DNA from: Ophiostoma sp. CBS 140.51 | Taxonomy: Eukaryota > Ascomycota > Sordariomycetes > Ophiostomatales > Ophiostomataceae | DNA: 64,000 nt | NCBI GenBank assembly: GCA_029298735.1 | Contig: JANSLP010000048.1 | Location: 62,001 to 126,000, forward strand | Direction of reading: 5' to 3' | Shown: positions 34,354 to 44,428 of the stretch, in pieces | Layout of the letters: each line of letters begins with the position of its first letter | How positions within the stretch are numbered: position 1 is the stretch's first letter | The notes under the pieces: generated by a model | What the model saw: the letters and a program-made list of their open reading frames with translations, nothing else | Databases searched by the model: none | What the model was told of the DNA's origin: nothing | Program-made: the position numbers and the translations under genes

Positions 34354-35346
34354 ATGACGATGATTGACGGCCTCTATAGCTCGCAAGGCAGTCAAACTTC
34401 ACTGGTTCGTGGAGTTGACCCGAAACTGTTCAACCGTGACGAGAACTCGGCTGGTAGGAACGGTCGTGTGCCGTTCCGCCCACCACGCCGCGCCCAGTCC
34501 ACCAACGACTATGTCTACCCCTCGCCGCCGCCGCTGATGCGGGGTGAGTCAAGGACCGTGCTCATCCATCAAAACAGCTCCAACAACATTCCACAGGCGC
34601 CCCCCACAGCCTCGGCCGAGGCTACTTTAAGCGGAGATGCTGGAAAGACGCTCGCCGCGCATGGACGGCCGCCGACCATTGACGAGGAGACGGCCAGTGG
34701 ACTGGCATCACCAAATGCCATCTCACCAGTACCCACGCCTGAGCCGACCGAGGGTGGCAGACAGACACGGCCAAAGCTGGGTCCACCCCGGCGGTCGTAC
34801 TCGGTCATGGACTACGAGCCCGTGCCACATCACCACCGCCTGTCGGAGAATCTCGGTCTCCTCGATCTGCCGTCGGAGTTGCACTTCACCATCTTTGATT
34901 TCCTGGACCCGATTGATAGCACATGCCTGGGCTTGACGAACCGTCACTTTTACGACATCCACCGTCGTATGCACGGTTCCGTGCCACTATCAGTGCGGCG
35001 GTCGGGTCCCAACGACATGGAGTGGGTGTGGCATCTGGCAGGCCGGATGATGCACGGTGGCCACTCCGATGCGGCGACACTGGCGGCGACCACCAACGCG
35101 CTTGCCATGCTGCGTGTGCGTGGACAGGCTCTGTGCCGCAAATGTGGTGTCTCGCGCTGTGAGCTACACAAGCACATCCAGGGCTGGATGGGTCCTGGCT
35201 ACGAATACTGCACAGTCCGCGAAAAGTTTGGACCACCTGCTCCCGAAGGTGCAAAAGAATTTTGCTACCTGAGCAACCCGAAGGACCCACACCGGTGTGG
35301 CCGGCACCGCGTCAACAAATCAAGGCCGACGACTCCATTGCCGTAG
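34354..35346 (+). CDS. F-box domain protein
   Basis: Single exon, 330 residues. The start is MTMIDGLYSS; a second Met two codons later is equally possible. Residues 1-165 are Pro/Ser/Thr-rich and disordered. The F-box is at about 168-208: LLDLPSELHFTIFDFLDPID, then a TCLGLTNRHFYDIHRRMHG segment, the usual LP-x-E-x-x-x-x-I/V-F-x-F-L pattern that binds Skp1. Downstream lies a Cys pair region (LCRKCGVSRCELHKH) and a conserved block ending NPKDPHRCGRHR, possibly for substrate binding. As an F-box protein it should act as a substrate receptor of an SCF ubiquitin ligase. The substrate is unknown. Confidence 0.82.
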   Translation: MTMIDGLYSSQGSQTSLVRGVDPKLFNRDENSAGRNGRVPFRPPRRAQSTNDYVYPSPPPLMRGESRTVLIHQNSSNNIPQAPPTASAEATLSGDAGKTLAAHGRPPTIDEETASGLASPNAISPVPTPEPTEGGRQTRPKLGPPRRSYSVMDYEPVPHHHRLSENLGLLDLPSELHFTIFDFLDPIDSTCLGLTNRHFYDIHRRMHGSVPLSVRRSGPNDMEWVWHLAGRMMHGGHSDAATLAATTNALAMLRVRGQALCRKCGVSRCELHKHIQGWMGPGYEYCTVREKFGPPAPEGAKEFCYLSNPKDPHRCGRHRVNKSRPTTPLP

Positions 35347-35897
35347 ATTTTCTCGACATGCACACTCAAACTCTTCTCCGACTCTTATTTTTTATGCTTA
35401 TTATTACGAACATCTTTTTATTGCGGATACCATGGTCTGGACAGTGTTTTGTTGTGGACAAACACGGAGGACGCGCCCGGCACCCAGGGGTAATGGTTTA
35501 TTAGCGAGGCGTTATTGTTATTGTTGCTATTTTACTACATGATTATTTTGGCGGTGGACGACGCCAGCACGTTTTCATGCGAATGGCCATACGCTTGGTA
35601 CACAATGTTGGCGGGATGGCCCGTTGGAGGGGCAGAGCCCAAGTGGCAATCCGATTTGTAGGATAAGCAAGGTTTTTATGATTAGGTCTGGCAAGGACGT
35701 CGGACTATGGCAAAGGCAAAGCACACGCATTGCTAGTAATAAGGTATTTGAAAGTTTATACAGCTTAAACAGAGACTAGTTTTAAGAAATGCTTTACTCT
35801 TTTTACCAAAAGCTTTGATTAGTCTGTATAGGTATCTTGGTGACATATCCGTCCATCCACGGTTCTGGAGTTCTCGAAGTGAATCTTTATGTGTTTT
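35347..35897. other. Convergent 3' region
   Basis: AT-rich spacer between the F-box gene and the disrupted gene on minus. No coding evidence. Confidence 0.5.
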
Positions 35898-36606
35898 CTA
35901 GCGGCTATCCTCATCATCGGCCTCATCCGGGTCCCAACCTAGTATGCTCACATTGGCTGTAACTCCCTGCAGAAACGAGAACGATCCAAGCCGCATCTGA
36001 ATTACATCCAGAAACTGAGTAAACAAAGCCGTATTGCCCAAGACAAAATCTGCTCGCTCCAGCGGTAACGACATTTTGACTGTCGCAAGGTCTGCACATG
36101 ACTCTCGCAGAATATCTATGTTCTCGAGTGGTATGCTGGGCAATATCGACATGTCGTCACCGCGTGCTAGTGGTGCTGTCGGAAAGTCGATGGATATGTG
36201 CCGTGGTAGGCGTGCATTGACTGGACCGATCTGCTGAACAAAGACGGCGAGTGGTGTTCGGCACCGTGTCGACGTATCATCCAGCTCGGCAAACTGGAAG
36301 CGGTTGTCACCGTATAGCACTGGAGCGGCCTCTTTATGAATTTGCTTGTTGACACAGGGCAGCGCTGGGCAGAGCTCAGTCTCAGTCTCCTCAGGCCATA
36401 TGTGGCTCGACCCCTCGTCGAGAAATTCTGGTAGAAAGCTGGACAGAATCGTGGTCCACAAGCAGATGGGCATATATCATGCGCAATATTGCAACTGGGA
36501 GGGAGAACAAGCTCATCCTATTGTCATATGTTGAGACCGTCGTCGTGAGACGAGAACATGTGCAGTGACGTAGAATGGGGAGGACAGAGGTCGTCAGGTC
36601 GGACAA
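35898..36606 (-). pseudogene. F-box-like (2EXR-type) gene with disrupted frame
   Basis: Two overlapping minus frames together look like one fungal F-box-like protein. The first (36606-36391) carries SLPVAILRMIYAHLLVDHDS, the typical LP-x-x-I-x-x-x-I-Y-x-x-L-L start. It runs to a stop, while the second frame (36473-35898) carries CVNKQIHKEAAPVLYGDNRFQF, the expected following block, and continues to DPDEADDEDSR. Joining them needs a frame change between about 36400 and 36470, and no GT...AG intron of normal length (over 45 bases) fits. So this is a frameshifted gene, a sequence error, or a shorter gene starting at the ATG at 36473 (191 residues). The two F-box-type genes are neighbours but not clearly alike. 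Confidence 0.55.
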
Positions 36607-38209
36607 GAGCAGCTTTCTCTTTTTGCTTTTTTGCTTTTGCTGACCTGTGTCGGTACTGTAGTAGATTTAAGTTTGTACGAATTATCATCGTCACGTTTTA
36701 TATATTTTCATTTTCTCTGAAGCTCATCGAGCCAAGAGTCGTGATTCCAAAAGCTTCAAGGGACCACTCCGTCCACTTCACGACCTGCAGAGGGTCTGGC
36801 CGGCGCGGCCATATTCTTTTCCACCTCGATGTCAGAAGCTTGCATAGCTAAAAGGGAGGGTTAGAAATAGAAGGGACCGATTGTGTAATGTGCAAAAGAA
36901 TCAATGAGGTCTTTCGTCTGTCAGTGTTCAAAGGAAAGAACCTGAACAAAGGGATTTTCTTAGTAAGAGGGAGCTTGGGGCAATAGCGCGTTGCCTCTTG
37001 CCCTGTATCAAAGAGGCCGCTCGTACGGTTGGAACAATGACGCCACTTCTGTGGAAAAGTATCTGACAGTTTAATGGTGGTTGACAGGGGAGTCGCGACC
37101 AGCAAATAATGCGACGCGAACCTCCCGCGCGCGTTGCACTCTTCCTTCCCGTTCCTTCCCATTTAATTTTGAGAAGCATTACACAATACGGCAGTCTTAT
37201 TCTTTCTTATTTTTTATTTCTCTCCTTTTTTATTCTGTCTCGCTCCTTCCCCATTCTCCAGCGTCTGTGTCTCCATTCCCCCCTTCTCCTTCCCCTTCTT
37301 TTTCTATTCTGATATCCACGTTTCCACCTAAACGTCCCCCAGTCGACACCTTCCGTCCCGCGCTGCCGTTGTACACTGTCTCCCTTTCCCTTCTCTAGGG
37401 TCAAAAATAGGGGCTTTTTGGGTCATTACTTTTTTAATGCAACACAGCTTGTTAGCGTAATTTTTTGCCCAGTTGGGAAAGGGCGACTTCCTGGATTTCT
37501 TACAGCATCGAAACTGTTTCCTGCCTCCTGCCTTTTGCCAGCTTCCCGTTCTTTTCGCCCTTCCGTATTTTTGTCTTTCTTCTTTTCTATTCTTTTTTCG
37601 ACTCTTCTTCTCTTTCTCTCTCCTCCTCTTCACCCTGTTTTCCCCAACCCTATCTCGATCTACATCGACTTCTTATCGACACCTATGACATCCGGCGTCA
37701 CCTCTGCCGCGCCCTCTTTGCCTTAGACACTCCCTCCCTCCGGCTTGGCTTTCGTGGAACCTTCCACCAATTGAGGCCACACACAACCAAAATCCAAACT
37801 CACCAAAAGGCCACCACTTTAAAACACCTTTACCACCACCTCCAACAATCCAACAAAAACGCATCTCTGACGCTCCAAGCTACCGATGTCGCCATTCGAT
37901 TGACTTGATAGCTCTATTGATCCAGCCGTACTTCCAGACTTCCAGCGGGCGCATTTTCCGACACAGCCTTGAAATAAAATACCTCCATCTAAAACTCGAC
38001 CTCCCTTTCTCCCCTTTTTTCTCTTGTCGCCGCACAGCTTCTTTCTCGCCCTTCGCGTCTTTTTTATCGTTTACATCGACCTTGTTCCGCGAAACTCCGA
38101 TCTGGTTTTTGTTTGGCGATTTTTAGACCGCCGCCCAACCCAATTGACCGATTCCCGCGACCTCCATTCTCTTTTATTTTCCTACACACGTTCACCCACA
38201 CTACACAAA
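36607..38209. promoter_or_regulatory. Upstream region of the cytidylyltransferase gene
   Basis: No gene seen. From 37130 to 38200 the plus strand is very pyrimidine-rich with TTTC, CTCC and ACCA strings. This suggests a long leader or core promoter, with several short upstream ATGs. Confidence 0.45.
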
Positions 38210-39687
38210 ATGGCTTCATCACCAAGCTCAACACTCGGCGGTGCTAACGGGAAGCGTAAGCGCACCGGCGAGACCGCTGTCGACAGCCACGACGACCACC
38301 ACGAGGAGAACGTTGACGACGGTATCGAGTCCGATCAGGACAACGACGAGACTCCCGACGCATCTTCCCCTTCCACACGCCGCAACAGCCAGCGCAAACA
38401 GCAGCCTCCCAGCAAGCGGCAGCGTCAGAACCTCGAGGACGAGGGCCGCCGGGCCAGCGATGCTACCAGCGACGACGACGACAATGAGGACAGCACACCT
38501 TCTGACGAGTCCATGGCCCCGCCACCGATTGGCGCCCTGACCCACCCTGTCGGCTACCGCACAAACGATCCTCCCACGGGCCGGCCGGTCCGTGTCTACG
38601 CTGACGGCGTTTTCGACCTGTTCCATCTTGGGTAGGTCCTCCCTTTTCCACGAAATCTACCTTTGAACAGCACACTAACAAACACAGACACATGCGCCAG
38701 CTTGAGCAGGCCAAGAAGGCGTTCCCAGACGTCCACCTGATTGTCGGCGTCACCGGCGACGAGGAGACCCACAAGCGCAAGGGCTTGACTGTGCTGTCCG
38801 GCAAGGAGCGCGCCGAGACTGTCCGTCACTGCAAGTGGGTCGACGAGGTGATTGAGAGCTGCCCCTGGATCGTCACGCCCGCCTTCCTTGAGGAGCACCA
38901 GATCGACTATGTTGCCCACGACGACATTCCCTACGGCGCCGACGAGGGCGACGACATTTACCAGCCGATAAAGGCCGCTGGCAAGTTTTTGGTGACCCAG
39001 CGCACCGAGGGCGTGAGCACCACCGGCATCATCACGAAGATCGTCCGCGACTATGAAAAGTACATTTCCCGCCAGCTGAAGCGTGGCACCTCGCGCCAGG
39101 AGCTCAACGTGAGCTGGCTGAAGAAGAACGAGCTCGAGCTCAAGCGCCACGTCCAGGACCTGCGTGACAATATCCGTGCCAACTGGACCACGACCGGCCA
39201 GGAACTCAGCAAGGAACTGCGCCAGTTCTGGCCCGCCAGCCGGCCCCAGAGCCCCGCCCCGCGGCCCTCGTTGCACCTCAACTCGCCCGGTGGCTCGTAC
39301 CTGACCGCCAACGACATGCCCCTCCCCACGAGCCCGACCTCGACTCTGAACCTCCCTCAGACGGTGGGTGGCGGTAACGGCGCCCCCAGCATCAACGGCC
39401 CCAAGTCGCCGGGTGGCACCAACGACTTTGTGGCTGGCTACGCCCTGGGTCTGATTGGCGGTGTGCGGTCGTGGATGACCAAGAGTCGGCAGCGTGGTCG
39501 GGACACACAGTCGCGTCATGTCAGTGACGACGATTCGGAGGAGAGCGAAGACAAGCAGCAGTCGGGCAGTGGCAGCGGCAGCGGCAGCAACAGCCAAGAA
39601 GGCAAGAGCCGCCCCGGTAGCACTCGGAACGGCATCGAGCGTATGGCATCGTCGTCTGACCTGCGGAGAAGCCTGCGCGCGTCATAA
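38210..39687 (+). CDS. PCT1: Choline-phosphate cytidylyltransferase
   Basis: Two exons: 38210-38631 and 38688-39687; 473 residues. The intron (GTAGGT donor, CTAAC branch, CAG acceptor) splits the Gly of the active-site motif. Residues 1-125 are acidic and disordered. The nucleotidyltransferase domain begins at VRVYADGVFDLFHLGHMRQL and includes the CTP-binding HLGH motif (139-142), KERAETVRHCKWVDEV, DYVAHDDIPYG and RTEGVSTTGI (about 247). A helix (KKNELELKRHVQDLRDNIR) could be the membrane-binding amphipathic segment, and the C-terminus is Ser-rich and likely phosphorylated. The enzyme makes CDP-choline, the rate-limiting step of the Kennedy pathway to phosphatidylcholine, at nuclear and ER membranes. 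Confidence 0.95.
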
Positions 39688-40459
39688 GTGCTGCGCGTTG
39701 TCAATTTTGACTGGCATTTTTCGGTGTTCTCTCCTCTCATTCGTCTCTCTTTCTCTCTTCGTCTCGCACAATTGCCCCGCTCTCCTACCTGCCGCCTTCC
39801 TATTGCATCATTCTTTCTCACTTGCGCGAAACGTTACAAAACCACCTCAAAACTCCATAGATGACCTAATTTCCTTTTTGCAATATTGCATTTCTTATCA
39901 TTTTTATTACCTGCCATTATTATTATCGTCTGGGTTTACAGGCAGGATGGACTTTCCCTATCACTAGTATTATTATTCAGTACACAAAAAGGCGGCCGGA
40001 TTGAAACAACTGAAAGTTTTGGGAATGAAACACATTGTTCGAGTTGAAGATAATATAGAGTATTTTTTTAGGCTTTCGTACAAAAAACAACACTTGCATA
40101 CACGAAGCAACTAAATTTATGTTTACTCATCTGCAGGACAAGTCTTCTTTAACAGCCTCATATTGCAAGATCTTGAGTTGTGTGTGGATATATTGATATA
40201 TTTGTCTGTCATTCGTAAATGGAAACCAATGAGCCATGATGTGTATATGACGTTATGTAAAAGCTAATTGTATATAAATATAAAGATGGAATAAAAAGCC
40301 GCTGCGTCACATTTGGCCTTCAATCAAGAAGCATACAACAATGTAAAGAGGGATGAGTGGAAAAGGCAAGAGTTACTCCACGATGCATGCGCCGGCATAC
40401 TACCGACAGGCAAAAAATGAACTCAAAAAGCGGTGATGATTGCAAGCCCCCTTCAAAGA
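39688..40459. other. Convergent 3' region
   Basis: AT-rich, with T-rich stretch after the cytidylyltransferase stop and ATATAAATATAA-like strings near 40270. No gene seen. Confidence 0.55.
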
Positions 40460-42982
40460 TCAAAACCCTCTCCGGCCGCCCGTGCTCATCAGCGTAATCT
40501 TTTGCTTCTTCTTCTTCTTGGACTTGCCGCCCGCCACTGGCGAACAAGCGGCAGCACCACCGTCTGTCGCCTCACTCTCGACAGCCTGCTTGGCATTCTC
40601 GACACCCAGCGCTTCCATCTGAGCGACCAAATCGGCATCACTCGCACCGCTATTATCAAGCAGCGAGCCCAGCACCTGGTCGTCCTTGAGCCAGCCGTCG
40701 TCAGCGGCGTTGCTGGCCATGTAGGCCTGCAGACTCGGCGAGACGGGCACGGCCCGCGTACCCCAGACGGTGCGGGATGTTGCGCCGCCGCCTCCAGAGG
40801 TGGAGGATGGTGGGGTTGTCGACATGGAGGCCAGCTGACCAAAGCCGACGCGCGGGTTAGGTGGGGAGGCCGATGAGGAGGTCAAACCAGCTGCATCGTT
40901 GTCACCGCCACTACCAGCACCCAGGGGTTGGAACTCGTTAATGTCCATGGGTCGGACAGTGTCGTTATAAATGTCGTCGTGGCCGTGGTGGAGGTCGCTG
41001 CCATCAAGACCGCCGTGTCCACTACTACCGCCGCCGCCGATGCGCCGTGCTCCGCCTCTATGCAGAGCAGCAGCTTCGAGGCGCTCGGCCTGCAGCCGCT
41101 CACGCTCTTCCTGGAAGGCCTTGTCACGGTTGCGTTTGCGGCGGCGCTCAATGTCCTCGGCAAACGTGGCGAGCGTCTCGGCGGGCACAATGTCCGTCCA
41201 GTCGCATTCTAAAAACGAAACAACACACCCAGCCGGCAGATGGCCAAGATACTTGGCCCGGCGGCGCATGGCATCGTCGACAACATGGCCGGTAGAGATG
41301 TGCTCGACACGTGGGAGTAGAGTTGAGGGGAACGTCGAGAAAGAACCGTACTTGGTCTTGAGGATGCGAATGTCGAGTGGTGAAAGATAAAGGTGCGGTG
41401 GGGACATGTAAAAGTAGAAGTCTTGCTGGGCCGCAGCAGCTGCTGCCGCCGCGGCTGCCGAGGTGGCAGGTGTAGGTCGTGGAAGAGATCCTCCGTCATC
41501 TGTCCGTACTTGTGCAGCTCGTGCTGGCGCTGTTGGCGCTGTTGGTGACGCGGGCTCTGCTCCCACAGGCAGCTTTGGCCGTGGATTGTTGTTGCTCTCA
41601 CCGAAGATGCTGCCGTCCTTTAATGCGAGCTCAATACCGCCGAGCTCCTTTGAGCTCTCCTGTGCTATTCGGACGGTCCGCATGGCTCGCCGCGTCCACT
41701 CGCCATCCTCGTGGAAAAGTAGCTCGTCCTCCTTTTCCTGACGTGCGAGATCTTCCAACTCTCGGCCGAATTCCTCCACCATGTAATCTCCTGTGCCCTT
41801 CATGATGCGAGAGTAGTCGAGCACGTTGGCCGCAAAGTGCCACGGGATCGATGCTCCGCCTCGGCCGCCCTTTGTGACCCCGGCGTTGAGCACATCAGCG
41901 GCCCCTTCCCGTGGTAATGCGACTGTAGAGTTGGCGTGCCGCATCATGAGACGAAGCACGACGTCATCGCCTGGTCGTGGCAGCGGGCTCTCCTGTCCTG
42001 CATAGAACCGAACTGGGCGTACCTCACCCAGGTACACACTCTCCTCGCAGATGGGGCACTTCTTCCACTTGGCTCGCTTTTCCGGGACTGGCGCTGGTGG
42101 TGCTACTGGCGCAGCATTTCGGCTGGCAGCGGCAAGTGTGCCACCATTCGCATTCGGACTCGGGAGAAGGCCGACCACAGTGCGTGCTGCACGAGCGGCG
42201 TTGTTGACGGCGGACTCGTCGGCGTCGATGGCGTGCATAAACCGAATCAGACAGGGCAGACAAAAGATGTGGCCGCACTTGGCCATGCGGGGCGCCACGG
42301 GCTCCGACAGACAAATGGGGCACGAAGAGTTCTGCGACTCGGTCGACGCCAGGATTTGCAGGACATCGTTCCAGTCAATGTACTCGTCGGCATCTGTGGC
42401 CTGGGCAGCATAGTTTCCGTTGGGCGAGACGACAAAGCGGTAGTTGGAGTGCACAAACCGAGCCTTGTCGACGGTGCTGTTGTGGTGGTGAGACCGATAT
42501 GATCCGTGGTGGTGGTGGCCGCCGTGGTGCCTAGACCGGCTGCCATAGTAGTGGTCGTTACCGCCAAAGGCGTGCTCGAGATGGGCGCGCGAGGGAGCTG
42601 CATAGTTGAGCAGGTGAGTAATCGACGTCTGGCCGCGGCGGCTGGACGCATTCTTCAGGGCCCGGATTTCCGCCATGTCATCCTCGTCCTCGAACCGGTA
42701 GTTGTTCTTGTTCTTGTTCTGGACAGTGTTTCCTCCAAGAGCTCCGCCAGTGCCTGCAGCGCCCGGCCGTTTTTGGTTCCGGTGTTGCTTGCGAGAGGCT
42801 TGTCCCTTGCGTGGAGCAGCGGAGATTCCGACAGTCGATCCGCTGCCGGTCTGCTGGTTCGGTCGGCGGGAGCTATGGTCGAAAGAGCCGGCAGTCGATG
42901 CGGCGGTCGGGGTAATGGGCGAATGCGAGGATGGAGACGGAGACGACAGCGATTTGCCTAGGTTCGACGGTGGCAGGCTCAT
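40460..42982 (-). CDS. RING-finger E3 ubiquitin ligase of the RNF10/Mag2 family
   Basis: Single exon, 840 residues from MSLPPSNLGK. Residues 1-100 are Ser/Pro-rich. ITHLLNYAAPSR and the FVHSNYRFVVSPNGNY block match the region before the RING in RNF10 proteins. The RING spans about 218-310 with a long insertion: CPICLSEPVAPRMAKCGHIF, CLPCLIRFMH, then KKCPICEESV after some 60 residues. The conserved follow-on, VRPVRFYAGQ and the MMRHANSTVALPRE block, is also RNF10-like. The C-terminus ends KKKQKITLMSTGGRRGF. Human RNF10 and yeast Mag2 ubiquitinate the 40S proteins uS3/uS5 on stalled ribosomes; the same role here is inferred. A His-rich stretch lies near residue 160. GTCACGTG is about 690 bases upstream. 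Confidence 0.9.
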   Translation of the reverse strand: MSLPPSNLGKSLSSPSPSSHSPITPTAASTAGSFDHSSRRPNQQTGSGSTVGISAAPRKGQASRKQHRNQKRPGAAGTGGALGGNTVQNKNKNNYRFEDEDDMAEIRALKNASSRRGQTSITHLLNYAAPSRAHLEHAFGGNDHYYGSRSRHHGGHHHHGSYRSHHHNSTVDKARFVHSNYRFVVSPNGNYAAQATDADEYIDWNDVLQILASTESQNSSCPICLSEPVAPRMAKCGHIFCLPCLIRFMHAIDADESAVNNAARAARTVVGLLPSPNANGGTLAAASRNAAPVAPPAPVPEKRAKWKKCPICEESVYLGEVRPVRFYAGQESPLPRPGDDVVLRLMMRHANSTVALPREGAADVLNAGVTKGGRGGASIPWHFAANVLDYSRIMKGTGDYMVEEFGRELEDLARQEKEDELLFHEDGEWTRRAMRTVRIAQESSKELGGIELALKDGSIFGESNNNPRPKLPVGAEPASPTAPTAPARAAQVRTDDGGSLPRPTPATSAAAAAAAAAAQQDFYFYMSPPHLYLSPLDIRILKTKYGSFSTFPSTLLPRVEHISTGHVVDDAMRRRAKYLGHLPAGCVVSFLECDWTDIVPAETLATFAEDIERRRKRNRDKAFQEERERLQAERLEAAALHRGGARRIGGGGSSGHGGLDGSDLHHGHDDIYNDTVRPMDINEFQPLGAGSGGDNDAAGLTSSSASPPNPRVGFGQLASMSTTPPSSTSGGGGATSRTVWGTRAVPVSPSLQAYMASNAADDGWLKDDQVLGSLLDNSGASDADLVAQMEALGVENAKQAVESEATDGGAAACSPVAGGKSKKKKKQKITLMSTGGRRGF

Positions 42983-44428
42983 TTCGGGAGAAGAGAAAGA
43001 GGGGTGAAGGATGCCCGTTGGATGATGCAGAGTGGCAAAGTAGTCGTGATAAACGAGGGGCCTGGCCGTCAGGAGCGTAGATCGGGAGAGGTGCTGTAGA
43101 ACGACCGACGGCCCGTGGATGGGAGATGTGCTTCTATGGTCTATGTTCTGCTGTTAAAAAGAAGGAGAGTACCGATGCTTCATCCCAATCGTCATCGCCC
43201 TGCGGGTCTCGTCGCTGTCGATTGTTGTTGGCTATCTCGATCTATCTCTAGAGAGAATGTACTTGATCGAGGAAGACGTCGGACGAGGAGAAGGGCTCCG
43301 ATTCTTTCGATGAAGGGAGGAAAGGGATTGAAGATTGGCAGTCGATAAGTCGTTGAAAATGCGTTTCGTCGGGGGGTGATAAAGTGGTGGTTCACAACTA
43401 GAAATGATGCAAAGTCGTGTCCAAGACGCGATGTGCGTTGGAATGTTAAAGAGTAAGAGGAAGGGAGGAGGGGGGAGGCTAGAGGGAGGGAAGTATCACG
43501 ACAGTGGCTGTCGATAGTGCTCTGAAAAACAGAAGGAGCGAATGATACAAGCAGGATCAGAGGGAGCAGAAGGCGCGGCAGAACGAGTCATAGGCTCCTC
43601 AAGGGGCGGGGCAAAAACGACACCGGGACGGAAGGCGAAACAGGTGTGCCACGCCATTTGTGAACGGGCGGTCACGTGGAAGCCATGACCTCACTGGACT
43701 TGGAGGCGCTATCTCAAAATATATGGGCGTGCTGCAACGCTTTTGTATACAAATTTGGCGATGAGAACAGATAAAGGAACGTTTTCTGTATTTGTCTACA
43801 CTAAAAACCCCAAAAAATAATACCGTGGAAATGAGAGAATAAGAAACTGAGAAAATGACAATATGATAAAATGCAAACTTTAAATGAAAAGCAAGACACC
43901 ATGGCCAACCAAACCAAAACCGGTTCCATGTCCTCCTATCATCAAATATCTACCCGTCAAATCGTCTCTTTGAATCGTTATCCAAAACAAAAACAGACAT
44001 CTCTCCGGGCACCCCGTTTTCCCCCGTGTCTTTTTTCTTTTTCGAATTAATTAATGCCTTGAGAACCAGAAACCAAACGCGCAAAATAGAGTAAGACACC
44101 CCGGGGAATCAAGAAAGTGATAAAGAAAAACCGCAGCCCAAATCACCGACGCAGGAATTGAGACAGAGTCCACACTGGCCGTCGAGATAGGGAAAGTACA
44201 AAAAGCAGCAGAAATGAAACAACATGAAAACAAAGACCGTAGAAAATAATGGAAATCTCAAAATATGGGGTGCCCTTCTAGGCGAGAGCATGCGGAAAAC
44301 TGTACAAATGGCATGGGGTGGTTATGAGGTGGATATAAGACACGGCACATGTTAATAGCCAAAACAAAAAAGGGGACTGGCGGAAAGAGCTGCGAAGAGC
44401 GACGGGCTTGTAAAGTCTTAAAGAGGCT
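42983..44428. other. Spacer upstream of the RNF10-like gene; no gene seen
   Basis: GTCACGTG lies at 43671-43678. From 43390 to 43640 the plus strand is G/A-rich (leader of the minus-strand gene). From 43750 the sequence is A-rich and is probably the 3' region of the Crp1-like gene. Confidence 0.5.
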
